From JAWLHU01 sp041690255 (GTDB lineage: Bacteria > Bacillota > Sulfobacillia > Symbiobacteriales > Symbiobacteriaceae), in assembly GCA_041690255.1 (NCBI GenBank), contig JAWLHU010000017.1:62001-126000 (forward strand): a stretch of DNA of 64,000 bases. Reading direction: 5' to 3'. Below, one piece after another: positions 1-9,700 of the stretch. The position numbers and the translations under genes were made by a program. Numbering within the stretch: position 1 is the stretch's first letter; each line of letters starts with the position of its first letter. The notes below the pieces were generated by a model. It saw only the letters and a program-made list of their open reading frames with translations. It was not told where the DNA came from and did not search any database.

Positions 1-2
1 TG

Positions 3-1532
3 GTCGCCGCGGCGCTCCAGTTCCTGGTCGCGATCGGGGTGCAGGTCAGTCGTTACCGTTCCCTGCTCAACGCCGGCCAGCGCCTTCAGATCCGCTGGGT
101 GCTCTTCGGCATCGCCACCGCGGTGATTAGCATGAACCTCATGACCTGGGTGATCACGCCCCATCTGCACACCCTCTTTCCGGATTCGGTCGCTGTCACC
201 GTACTCCGGCTGGCCTCCCCCTACTTCTTCCTCCTACTGGTGCCCGTATCCAGCGCCATTGCGATCCTGCAGCACCGGATCTGGGACATGCGCTTCCTGC
301 TCCAGCGCACCCTGACCTACGCTGCGCTCACCGCCCTGGTGATCGGACTCTATGTGCTCGTGGTGGTCGGCTTCGGCAGCCTTCTCCGGGCGCCGGGCAG
401 CCCGATTCTCTCGCCCCTCGCGGTCGGAGTGGTGGCCGTCCTGATCATGCCCATGCAGGTCCGCCTTCAGCGCCTGGTCAACCAGGTGGTCTACGGCCAG
501 CGCGACGAACCGTATGCCCTGATCAGCAGGCTCGGCCGGCGGCTGGAATCCGCGGTGGAGCCCGAGTCCATGCTGCAGACGATCGTGGAGGAGGTCGCCG
601 GGGCGCTGAAGCTCCCCTATGCGGTGATCACCATCCGGGAGGGGAGCCTCTACCGGACGGCGGCCACCTATGGCCACGAGGCTGAGACCGGCCTGGTCGT
701 CCCGCTGATCTACCAGGCGGAGCAGGTGGGTGAGCTGAAGCTGGCCCCCCGGGTCCCCGGTGAGCCCTGGTCGAATGCGGACCGGGCCCTGCTCGCCGAA
801 CTGGCCCGCCCGGCCGGGGCCGCTGCGCACGCCGTGCGGCTGAACTGCGACCTGCGCACGACCAACGCCAGCCTGGCAAGCGCCCGGGAGCGGCTGGTCA
901 CCGCCCGGGAGGAGGAGCGCCGGCGGCTTCGCCAACAACTGCACGATGGCCTCAGCCCGACCCTCGCCGCCTTCACCTTGAAGATCGGCGCAATTCGACG
1001 CCTGCTCCAGCGGGATGCAGAAGGAGCAGATCGGCTGTTGGTTGAATTGAGCAAGGAGATGGAAGTTACGGTCAGTGATATTCGGCGGCTGGTTCACAAC
1101 CTGCGTCCGCCGGCACTCGACCAGGTGGGCCTGCTGGAGGCGTTGCGGGCCCGCACGGCCTCGCTCTGGCAGGGGGCCGAGCTTCCCCAGATCGACCTGG
1201 ATCTGCCCGAAGAGCTTCCCACCCTCCCCGCTGCCGTGGAGGTGGCGGCCTACCTGATCGCCCAGGAGGCGCTGGCCAACGCACTCTCCCATGCCAACGC
1301 AGAGAGGTGCACCCTTCGTCTTCGGTATGACCAACGCTTCCTGCGCGTAGCCGTTACCGATGACGGCGATGGCCTCCCCCCGGAGCGTCCCGCGGGGGTC
1401 GGCATTCTGACCATGCGGGAGCGGGCACAGGAACTGGGGGGCATTCTGAAGATTGGACCGGCCCCTGGCGGCGGGACCCGCGTGGAGGCTTACCTTCCCG
1501 TCCAGCCCCCGGAAAGGAGCGAAAACCCTTGA
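3..1532 (+). CDS. Sensor histidine kinase, NarL/DesK type (5' end cut by window edge)
   Basis: This is a membrane sensor kinase that would autophosphorylate and pass phosphate to the response regulator directly downstream. The frame is open to the first base, so the N-terminus is missing; the GTG at 39 lies in a hydrophobic stretch and is probably internal. In order one sees several hydrophobic membrane segments (to about nt 460), a GAF-like region (about nt 540-830), a coiled linker, a HisKA_3 dimerisation helix with the phospho-acceptor His in the LRQQLHDG motif (His codon 942-944), and an HATPase_c domain with N-box (EALANALSHA) and G-box (DDGDGLP). It overlaps the regulator gene by 4 nt, so the two are translationally coupled. 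The signal sensed cannot be read from the sequence. Confidence 0.93.
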   Translation, partial: VAAALQFLVAIGVQVSRYRSLLNAGQRLQIRWVLFGIATAVISMNLMTWVITPHLHTLFPDSVAVTVLRLASPYFFLLLVPVSSAIAILQHRIWDMRFLLQRTLTYAALTALVIGLYVLVVVGFGSLLRAPGSPILSPLAVGVVAVLIMPMQVRLQRLVNQVVYGQRDEPYALISRLGRRLESAVEPESMLQTIVEEVAGALKLPYAVITIREGSLYRTAATYGHEAETGLVVPLIYQAEQVGELKLAPRVPGEPWSNADRALLAELARPAGAAAHAVRLNCDLRTTNASLASARERLVTAREEERRRLRQQLHDGLSPTLAAFTLKIGAIRRLLQRDAEGADRLLVELSKEMEVTVSDIRRLVHNLRPPALDQVGLLEALRARTASLWQGAELPQIDLDLPEELPTLPAAVEVAAYLIAQEALANALSHANAERCTLRLRYDQRFLRVAVTDDGDGLPPERPAGVGILTMRERAQELGGILKIGPAPGGGTRVEAYLPVQPPERSENP

Positions 1533-2185
1533 GCAACGAGACTTTGCGGATTCTGGTGGCCGATGATCACCCGCTCTTTCGGAGCGGCATGCGCTCGCTC
1601 CTGAACGCCGAACCGGGCTTTCAGGTGATCGGCGAGGCGACTAACGGCGATGAGGCGGTCCAACTGGCGGCTGAGATCAATCCCGACGTGATCCTCATGG
1701 ATGTGCAGATGCCCGGTCTGAACGGGCTCGACGCCACCCGGAAGATCGTCCAGGCCAACCCGGAGATCAAGGTCCTGGTGGTGACCATGTTTGAGGATGA
1801 CCACACCGTCTTCTCCGCCCTGAAGGCCGGTGCCCGTGGCTACATGCTGAAGGGGGCCAGCCCGGACGATGTCCTCCGGGCGATCCGCTCGGTGGCCAGC
1901 GGCGATGCGATCTTTGGACCCGAGGTGGCCGCACGGCTTCTGGACTTCTTCACCACCATTCGGCCGGCGGCGATGCCGAACCCACTGCCCGATCTGACCG
2001 AGCGGGAGCGAGAGATCCTCGACCTGATCGCCCGGGGGCGCTCGAACAGCGAGATCGCGAACACGCTCTTCCTCAGCCCCAAGACCGTCTCGAACTACGT
2101 CTCCTCCATCTTCAACAAGCTCCAGGTGGCCGATCGGGCCCAGGCCATGCTGAAGGCCCGCGAGGCCGGCCTCGGCCAGCACTAG
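1529..2185 (+). CDS. NarL/FixJ-family response regulator
   Basis: This 218-residue two-domain DNA-binding response regulator is the partner of the kinase upstream. An N-terminal receiver domain carries the acidic pair Asp12-Asp13, the phospho-acceptor Asp58 in the ILMDVQMPG motif, and a conserved Lys just before GASPDD. After a short linker comes a C-terminal LuxR-type helix-turn-helix (LTEREREILDLIARGRSN, about residues 150-210). Translation starts at TTG 1529, whose last base begins the kinase stop codon; the Shine-Dalgarno GGAAAGGAG at 1511-1519 lies at a good distance. A strong intrinsic terminator follows, so the pair forms the end of an operon. Target genes are unknown. Confidence 0.95.
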   Translation: MSNETLRILVADDHPLFRSGMRSLLNAEPGFQVIGEATNGDEAVQLAAEINPDVILMDVQMPGLNGLDATRKIVQANPEIKVLVVTMFEDDHTVFSALKAGARGYMLKGASPDDVLRAIRSVASGDAIFGPEVAARLLDFFTTIRPAAMPNPLPDLTEREREILDLIARGRSNSEIANTLFLSPKTVSNYVSSIFNKLQVADRAQAMLKAREAGLGQH

Positions 2186-2197
2186 TTCACCAGGTAG

Positions 2198-2228
2198 GCG
2201 CTCACCCCGACGTCGGGGTGGGCGCTTT
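2198..2228 (+). terminator. Intrinsic terminator of the two-component operon
   Basis: A 13-bp GC-rich stem (GCGCTCACCCCGA against TCGGGGTGGGCGC) with one G-T pair is followed by a short T run, 13 nt after the regulator stop codon. Confidence 0.75.
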
Positions 2229-2397
2229 GCGCGCTTCCGCCATCAGATGAGAACCAGGAAGATGGTAGGGATCTCCTTTCTTTACACGAATAGAGCATCA
2301 AATCGTTCAATAGGGTTGGAAGCAGACTGTAGCTACCTTGGTGCTGTCGCAGACCGTTGGCCGTTGCGGCCGGGGTAGCGGAGAGGGGGCCTTTGGT

Positions 2398-3093
2398 ATG
2401 AAGCGGATACTGGCGATGGTGTTCGGCATTCTCCTGCTCTCAAGCATGACGGTACGGGCGGCAGAGGGACCGGCAACGCAGGAGGAGGAGGTGGCACTTC
2501 TGGTGCGCTCCCTGATCCGCCAGGACCGGGACCCCCACCGGGTAGCGGCGGGCCTGGCGGAGCGGTCCATTCACCTCCTCGGCTTCCAGGAGAAGCGGGT
2601 CACCTTCCTGTACGATGGGAAGGCGGTGACGCCGGTCATGCAGGAGGTTCATACGGCTGGACCGGATCTGAAGATCGCCGCGGGTGATCAGCGGGACAGG
2701 CTGGCCGAGATCGAACCGATGGCCGGGGAGAAGGCGGATCTGACCCTGACCATGTGGCTCTACGAGTGGCTCCGCAGCGACGGGTCGTACCGGGAGCAGG
2801 CGGTGATCAGCGGCTACTGGAGTTCGACCGAGTACTCGTGGATCGACGACCCGGCCGATGTGATCGATGTCCGCTGGATCGTGGGCGACGTGGTCTTTCT
2901 CTCCTCCAGCCCCTTCGATGGGGTGCAGCGTGACCAGCACACCCTGGGAGTGGCCAGCTTCACGGTCGATGACCAGGTCTCGGCATGGGATCTTTTCGTC
3001 AACTTCCGGCCGGTCTCGTCGGGCGTGCATGGGCGGTGGAGCAACATATTCTTGAACTACACGCACACGTGGTGGTCAAGAGGACAAAACTAG
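2398..3093 (+). CDS. Secreted protein of unknown function, 5' part of a gene split by an integrative element
   Basis: The start is ATG 2398, chosen because of the SD GGAGAGGGGG just upstream and because it opens a clear Sec signal peptide (MKRILAMVFGILLLSS, cleavage near ARAAEG). The mature protein has no family I recognise. Codons up to 3063 are native. From 3064 the frame enters the element and gains only HTWW (shared att core) plus SRGQN before a stop at 3091-3093. At the far end of the element (13755) the same HTWW codons continue in the same frame for 67 codons to a stop at 13956-13958, so the uninterrupted protein would be about 289 residues. In that restored form it would sit 6 nt from the next secreted-protein gene at 13965, implying a two-gene unit now split by 10.7 kb. 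Confidence 0.85.
   Translation: MKRILAMVFGILLLSSMTVRAAEGPATQEEEVALLVRSLIRQDRDPHRVAAGLAERSIHLLGFQEKRVTFLYDGKAVTPVMQEVHTAGPDLKIAAGDQRDRLAEIEPMAGEKADLTLTMWLYEWLRSDGSYREQAVISGYWSSTEYSWIDDPADVIDVRWIVGDVVFLSSSPFDGVQRDQHTLGVASFTVDDQVSAWDLFVNFRPVSSGVHGRWSNIFLNYTHTWWSRGQN
3064..3075 (+). repeat. attL core of the element
   Basis: CACACGTGGTGG is shared exactly with 13755-13766. Left of it is host coding sequence. Right of it is the element half-site, reading TCAAGAGG. The first two bases, CA, coincide with the centre of the palindrome obtained when the element ends are joined, so they are the probable crossover dinucleotide. Confidence 0.85.
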
Positions 3094-3195
3094 GAGCCCA
3101 CCAGGATGGCGTTTCTTCGCTACCAGTACTCGAACGAATCTTCCACAGGTTCGTGATCAGATATGAGGGGATTGAACAGCGGGGAGGAGAAGCCA

Positions 3196-3369
3196 GTGGC
3201 AGGACGGATACAGGTCCGGGTTGTCCATCGCTTTCAGCCCGACCCCACAAGTGTGAAACGAGCGGTTGCGACTATCCTGCGCTTGAGCGAGGAGTCCCGT
3301 TCTCGTGGCGACACCACAGTCAATGCATGCCTTCAGGAGTTGATCGGCAAGCGTTCCCACCATGCCTGA
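3196..3369 (+). CDS. Small 57-residue element-encoded protein of unknown function
   Basis: The GTG start at 3196 is preceded by an excellent Shine-Dalgarno (GGGGAGGAG at 3181-3189), which decides against the upstream ATG at 3163. The product is basic and short, with RIQVRVVHRFQPDP at the N-terminus followed by a predicted helical region; I know no named family for it. It is the first gene inside the left end of the element, about 120 bp from attL, while the recombinase is at the opposite end. A small basic protein in this position could be a recombination directionality factor or another element-maintenance protein, but nothing in its sequence proves that. Confidence 0.55.
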   Translation: MAGRIQVRVVHRFQPDPTSVKRAVATILRLSEESRSRGDTTVNACLQELIGKRSHHA

Positions 3370-3491
3370 CGGTCTAGTCGCCTCCCTCCACGCAGCAGCG
3401 AGGGGGCCTGGCGCTGCGGCTCTCCATGAACCAGGGACAGCCGGCGGGAATCCCCAAGGACGTAATGTCGAAAAGAGTCGAACTGTTTCGA

Positions 3492-3520
3492 TGGACAACT
3501 TGCGTCAGAGGGTCTATAAA
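3492..3520 (+). promoter_or_regulatory. SigA-type promoter for the riboswitch-RHS transcript
   Basis: A -35 TGGACA (3492-3497) and a -10 TATAAA (3515-3520) are separated by exactly 17 nt. Transcription would start near 3527, about a dozen bases before the first riboswitch stem. Only one base in each hexamer departs from consensus. Confidence 0.75.
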
Positions 3521-3539
3521 GGAGATGGAACGTAATAGA

Positions 3540-3638
3540 AGGCATCCGATAACGGCAAACCGGGCGAAAGCCCGGGGCGCAAAGCCACCGGCCTACAGCT
3601 CCGTCGGGAGCCAAGGTAGCGGGGCCACCGAAGTGCCT
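3540..3638 (+). promoter_or_regulatory. Cyclic-di-GMP-I (GEMM) riboswitch aptamer
   Basis: The sequence carries the hallmark conserved elements of the GEMM-I class in the right order: GGCAAACC (3554-3561), a GAAA tetraloop, GCGCAAAGCCACCGGCCTA (3578-3596), then GGTAGCGGGG (3615-3624) and CCACCGA. The closing stem P1 is AGGCAT (3540-3545) with GTGCCT (3633-3638). The ligand by family knowledge is cyclic di-GMP. The aptamer lies between a good promoter and an intrinsic terminator, 98 nt before the start of the RHS toxin gene, so control is probably by transcription termination. The 3' strand of P1 with following bases (GCCTGGG, 3635-3641) can instead pair with the 5' arm of the terminator (CCC and AGGC, 3655-3662, one bulged G). 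That would make ligand binding favour termination; this direction is inferred. Confidence 0.93.
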
Positions 3639-3653
3639 GGGGAGCGCCTGTTG

Positions 3654-3681
3654 GCCCGAGGCTATCGCCTTGGGCTTTTTT
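3654..3681 (+). terminator. Riboswitch expression-platform terminator
   Basis: The stem GCCCGAGGC (3654-3662) pairs with GCCTTGGGC (3667-3675) over a 4-nt loop and is followed by six T residues. It lies between the c-di-GMP aptamer and the RHS ribosome site, so the RHS gene is read only when this hairpin is avoided. Confidence 0.88.
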
Positions 3682-3735
3682 GCGCTTCTGGCAGCAGAAT
3701 CTGGGTCGCAGACCGATACCGGAGGAGATGTGGAG

Positions 3736-6700
3736 ATGCGAACGACTCGCCATTGGTTCCGCTTGCTTGCGCTGCTCCTGGTGGCTGTAATGCTGCAGAC
3801 AACCTTCCCACTCAGGCTGTATGCGGCTAGTTCCGTTGGCGCCATAAGCCAAGGGGCGGAGCCGATCGTGACAGTCTCTCAGGGAAATCGGCCCTCCTCG
3901 GCGCAACCGCTCATGGCTGGGCTGGTGGCGGGGCCAGTGCCTCCGCCTTCGCCCGTTCCGCTCCCTCCAGTCCCGGAGCCCCGCGATCTGCCGCTCGTAC
4001 GGTTGCAGAAGCCTGATCAGGAGTTCTGGCGCGGGGCGGTTACGCTTGCGGCGGAGACAAACGGCCTGGAGCCCCAGCAACGCCTCAGCTTTCAGCTTAA
4101 TGGGGTCGAGCTAGACTCCAAGCCGGGAAGAGGAGCTTCGATCCTTTTCGACACCCAACGATTTCCTGATGGCATCTACGATCTCACGGTGCAAGTGGAG
4201 GAGGAGGGGCTACCTCTCGCCTGGGACCGCCAGCGCCTGACCATCGATAATACACCGCCTGAGGTACTCCGGGCAGAGTCGGCTACTGACCTCTCGGCTG
4301 GCGAGAGTGGGTTGCTTGAGGTCGACACGGTCGATCTGGGGAGCGGCATCGCTGAAGTCTCGCTTCTCCTGCCCGACCGGGTGTTGCCTATGCAACGTCA
4401 GCAAGGTGGACGCTATGGCGTTGCGCTTCCACCGCTGTCGGCAGATACCGACTTCCGGATAGAGGTGCTGGACGTCAGTGGCAATCGGGGAATTTGGCCG
4501 GAGGGCGGCACGGGGCTGCTGCGGGTTAATGCGAAGCCGGAAGCGCTTCCGGCGCCCCCCGCCGAGGCCCCGGCTCCGCTGGCACCCGTTGCCGTTGTTG
4601 AGGCGGCCGCATCCACCCAGGAGGCGGTGGTCACCACTGCTACGTCCAGCACCAGCGTAGGCGGGACCATTGCCGCCGACACCACCTGGGGGCTATCGGG
4701 CAGTCCCTACCTAGTCAACTCCAGCGTGACAGTCAGTTTTGGTGTCGCCCTTACGGTGGAGCCCGGTGTCGTGGTCAAGTTCGCATCGGCTGCGCGTCTG
4801 CGCGTAAACGGGACGCTGCTGGCCAACGGGCTCGCTGAGAGTCCGATCATCTTCACCTCGTTCAGGGACGATACCCATGGAGGTGATACGAACGGTGACG
4901 GTTCCACCACCGTTCCGGGTGCTGGTAACTGGTCCTACATCGAGGCGGCCACTGGGGGAACGGTGGACTTGAGCTACGCTCACGTTCTGTACGGAGGCGG
5001 AAGCTACAACACTCCGGTCCTCTACAGTCACAGTGGTCTGATCGACGCTGACCATGTCACCATACGCTACGCTAAGTACCAGGGGGTTCAGCTGAATGGT
5101 GGCAGCGTGATCGGTTCGACGATCGCCGATGTCGGGTCGGTCGGTGTGGCTGTGGTCAGCGGAAGCGCCACCGTTTCTGGCAATAGCATTAGCAGCACGC
5201 GCTCCGCAATTCAGGTGGACAACGGAGCCCCCATGGTCAGTGGCAACCAGATCGCAGCGAATGCCAATGCCACCGGCATCTACCTGAACGGCGGGACGCC
5301 GACCGTGGACGGGAACACGATCATCGGCCGTAAGTACGGGATCTACTACAACGGCGGTGACCCGGTCATCCGGAATAATGAGATCAGCGGCAGCGCAAGT
5401 ACGGGTATCTACCTTTACCCGAACAAGGCGGACCTCACAGCCAGCGTGACCGGCAACACGGTCGACGGAGGGGTATGGGCTGCCTATATTTCGTTCTACT
5501 CTCGTGGGATTACCTCTCTGCAGGGAAGCGGGAACCTCTTCACAGGCAATCAGTACAACGGTTATGGTCTGGGCGGGAGCTTCAAGGGGACGGCAACCCT
5601 CCCGGTTCTAGACCAGGCTTATGTGCTGAATGGGCTGCAGGTCGTCACTGGTGCGACTCTGGACATACTGCCTGGCACCGTCCTGAAGGTGTCGGTCGGC
5701 GCCACTGGGTTGAGCGCATTCGGCACGGTGAACGTGAAAGGTACAGTTGCGGAACCGGTCATCGTGACCTCTGTTAGGGATGACACCGTAGGTGGGGACA
5801 CGAATGGAGATGGTGCGGCGTCCAGTCCCGCTGCCGGCGACTGGTCCTACGTCGGCTCTGCCACGGGCGGGACTCTCACCGCCACCTACGCTGTGATTCG
5901 GTATGGCGGGAAGTCCTATGCCGCACTGTACAGTACAGGCGGCACGATTCACGCGGATAGTCTCACCGTCGAGCATAGCCTTAACCGCGGAGTCCAGTTG
6001 ACAGGCGGCACTCTGACCAACTCTACCTTCAGTTCGATCGGTACAACAGCAATCTATGTCGCCAGTGGGTCGCCGAGCGTAACCGGAAACACGGTGAACA
6101 GCGCGGACTATGGGCTACATGTCAACGCCGGTACTCCCATAATCAGTGGAAACACCGTCCTTGGCGTCACCTACGGGGTATATGTCTACCAGAGCTCCCC
6201 GGTGATCAGGAACAACCAGATCCAAGCGGTGGAGTACGGTGTCTACGTCTACGCATTCTCTACTCTGGCACAGCCGGAGATCACGGGCAACAGCTTGATC
6301 GGCGCCAACAAAGCTGGGTTCTACTACTACGTTTCTGGCCTTACTCTCTCCGGACTGACCTTGACGCGGAACTCATTTACCAACAGCCACTCCGCTGTAC
6401 TCTTTTCGCTCGATGACGCTGGTTTCGGCACGAACGTCATCGGGCCGAACACGGTCGTGGGAAATGGCGTGAACGGGTATCGCCTCGGGGGAACTCTCGC
6501 TCTTTCATCTACATTCTATGCGCTCGACGCTCCTTACGTTATTCTTGAAAGTCTGCGCTTTGCTAACACCGTAGTCTTCAACCCTGGCAGTGTGGTGAAA
6601 CTCACTCGTAATGCCAGACTAAGCGTCACGGGTACTGGCTCAGTGGAACTCCGGGGGACCGGTGGTGACAAGGTTGTTCTTACGTCCATGAATGATGACT

Positions 6701-9700
6701 CCGTAGGCGGGGATACAAACGGAGACGGCGCGGCAACCTTGCCTGCACCGGGTGATTGGCTAGAGTTCTTTGTCTCCGGAGTACTCTCCGTCGACCATGC
6801 GAGCATCCTTTATGGTGGAGGGTACGACCAAAACCCTTACCACATGATTTACTCCGACGGTGGCACCTTGGAGATCAGCAACACAGAGGTGGGGTATTCA
6901 CGAGGAGAAGGCCTGGATTTAGTCAGGGTTAGTGCAGGTTCTTACATTGTGAACTCAAGGATCCACCACAACGGGCAGTATGGTCTCAAAGCTTTCGACC
7001 GTGTCGCTATCGTGATAAGCACAACAGAGATCTATGGAAACCCAGTCGGCTTGTACACTCTGAATGCGAATCCGTATGTAGAAGCTAGCGCGGTTCGTGA
7101 CAATGGGACTGGCGTATACAACATGGGTACGGGGCTCACCCCCACCATCCACTACTCGACCTTCCAGAACAATACAACCGCTCTGAAGGCGCGGGATGAC
7201 TATTGGGGGACCGACTGGGTCGATGCCCGCTTCAACTGGTGGGGAAGTGACGCTGGACCGATAGCGGGCCCCAACGGTACCGATGGCCCCATCCATGTCT
7301 ATCCCTGGATCGGCCGGGAATACACAGATGCCCGCCTCTTCGGCAGCGCCTGGTGGACTGGCTATGTCAAGGGCGTCAACATGGTCACCGGCGACTGGAG
7401 CCACAGCGTCACGGATGTGAAGGTGGAGGGAGGTAAGGGCTTCCCCATCCAGATCACCCGGACCTACCACAGCCTCAGCTGGACCAATGGCTCCTTCGGC
7501 CATCTCTGGAGTTTCAACTACGACCTCGGTTTGAAGGACGAACCCACCGAGAATCGGGTTACCATCACCTACGGCACCGGCCAGCAGGCCCGCTTCACAG
7601 CGAACCCCGATGGCACCTATACCGCCCCCGTCGGTGACCGGAACACCCTGGTACGCACCCCTGACGGCGGCTGGAAGCTGACCACAAAGGACTACAGCAC
7701 CTTCCTCTTCGACGCCCAGGGCCGGGCCGTCAGTGCCAGTGACCGGAACGGCAACACCAGCACCTTTACCTACGGGACCGATGGTAAGCTCGCAACCATT
7801 ACAGATGCCGCTGGCCGCCAGGTGAGCATTACCCGAGACACAGCCGGACGAATCATCCAGATTACCGATCCCGCCGGCAAGACGGTCCTGTACACCTACG
7901 ACTCTGCTGGCAACCTGGCCACGGTGACCGATCAGATGGGCCGGACGACCACGTATAGCTACGGCAGCGATCACCGGTTGCTCGCCATCACACGGCCCGA
8001 CAACGTGGTCGGAACCCGGATCGAGTACGATGGTGAGACCCGCGTTGCCGCCATCTATGATGCGCTGAACAACAAGACGACCTACGGGTATGACGTCACC
8101 AATCGGGCGGTCACCGTGACAGACCCGCTCGGCAACACGACCCGCACCGTGTACGACGCTGACCTGCGACTTTTCCAGGCCACGGACCCCTGGGGCTATG
8201 TCGCTACCACCAGCTACGACAGCGACAACAACATCATCTCCACCCAGGATCGGGCGGGCTGGGTCACCAGCTACACCTACGATACCCATCACAACAAAAC
8301 CAGCGAGACCGACCCCTACGGAAAGATCTGGCAGTATACCTATGACTCCTTCGACAATCTTCTCACCGCGACCGATCCTCTGAATGGCACGACCGCCTAC
8401 ACCTACGACAGCAACCACAACCGGATCACACAGGCCGATCCGCTGAACCGCATAACCCAGTTCGCCTACGATACGAGTGGCCTACTCACCACCGTCACCG
8501 ATCCGCTAGGGAAGGTGACCAGCTACACCTATGACCTGTATGGCAACCCGGTGAGCATGACCGACCCGCTCCTACACCTAACTCAGTTCACCTACGACAT
8601 TCGGGGCTGGCGCCTGACTACGACCGATCCCCGGAATGGTGTCACGTCCAATACGTACGATGACCTTGGCCGCCTCCTGACAGCAACCGATCCACTGAAC
8701 GGTACGACGACCAACGCCTATGATCTTCTGGGGCGTCTTGTCAGCGTCACCGACCCGGAGCTACGGGTTCGCACCATCCAGTACGATGCCGCCGGACGGG
8801 TCACCGCTGAGATCGATCCGCTCAACCACAGCAAGGCCTATACCTACGATGGAGCCGGCAATCGACTGACTGCAACGGATGAACTCGGAAAGGTAACCAC
8901 CTACACCTATACCACCCGGAACGAACTGGCGACTGTCACTGACCCGCTGAACCAGGTAACGACCTTCGGATATGACCCCAACGGCAATCAGGTAAGTGTA
9001 ACCGATCCGCGGGGCCACACCACGCACACCGTCTACGATCGGAAAAACCGGCTGATCCAGGTTAAAGACCACGACTTGCTCGTCTGGCAGACAACCGAGT
9101 ACGATGCCCTCGATCGGGTGACTGCCCAGACCGATGGTGCCGGTCGAACGGTCCGCATGACCTATGACGCAGGCGGTCAGATGATCCAGCAGAACGATCC
9201 GCTGGGGAATTCCACCACCTTCGCCTACGATGCCGGCGGTCGGAAGACCAGCCAGACCAATGCCCTGAACGAGACAACACAGTTCGGCTACGATGATCTG
9301 GGCCGGCTGACGTCGGTTACCCTGCCAGGTGGAGAGGTGTACCAGTACGGGTACGATGCTCTTGGGCTAATGACAACGCTGACCGACCCGAACAGCCACA
9401 ACACCCAGATGGTCTACGACGCCCTGGGCCGGATGACCACCCGAACCAACGCCGCGGGCGAGACCGAGTCGTACACTTACGACCGGGTGGGCAACCCCCT
9501 GACCATGGTCGTCGGGATTTGGACCACCACCTGGGCCTACGATGCCCTGAACCGGATGACGGGGGTTGTCGCCCCCGGCGGTCTGAGCACTACCTACACA
9601 TACGACGCGGCTGGCCAGCGCACGGCCATGCAGGATCAGACTGGTTCCACTACGTATACCTACGACGACCTGGGCCGGTTGACCAGCATCACCACCCCAG

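Noticed and set aside
3670..3735. Upstream extension of the RHS frame to a TTG or ATG at 3670
   Set aside because: That start lies inside the terminator hairpin of the riboswitch. ATG 3736 has a proper SD and opens a signal peptide.
6955..8418. Long minus-strand open frame of 487 codons inside the RHS gene
   Set aside because: It is antisense to YD repeats, whose regular codon use keeps the opposite frame open. It has no ribosome site, and its Gly/Val-rich repeats mirror the RHS repeats.
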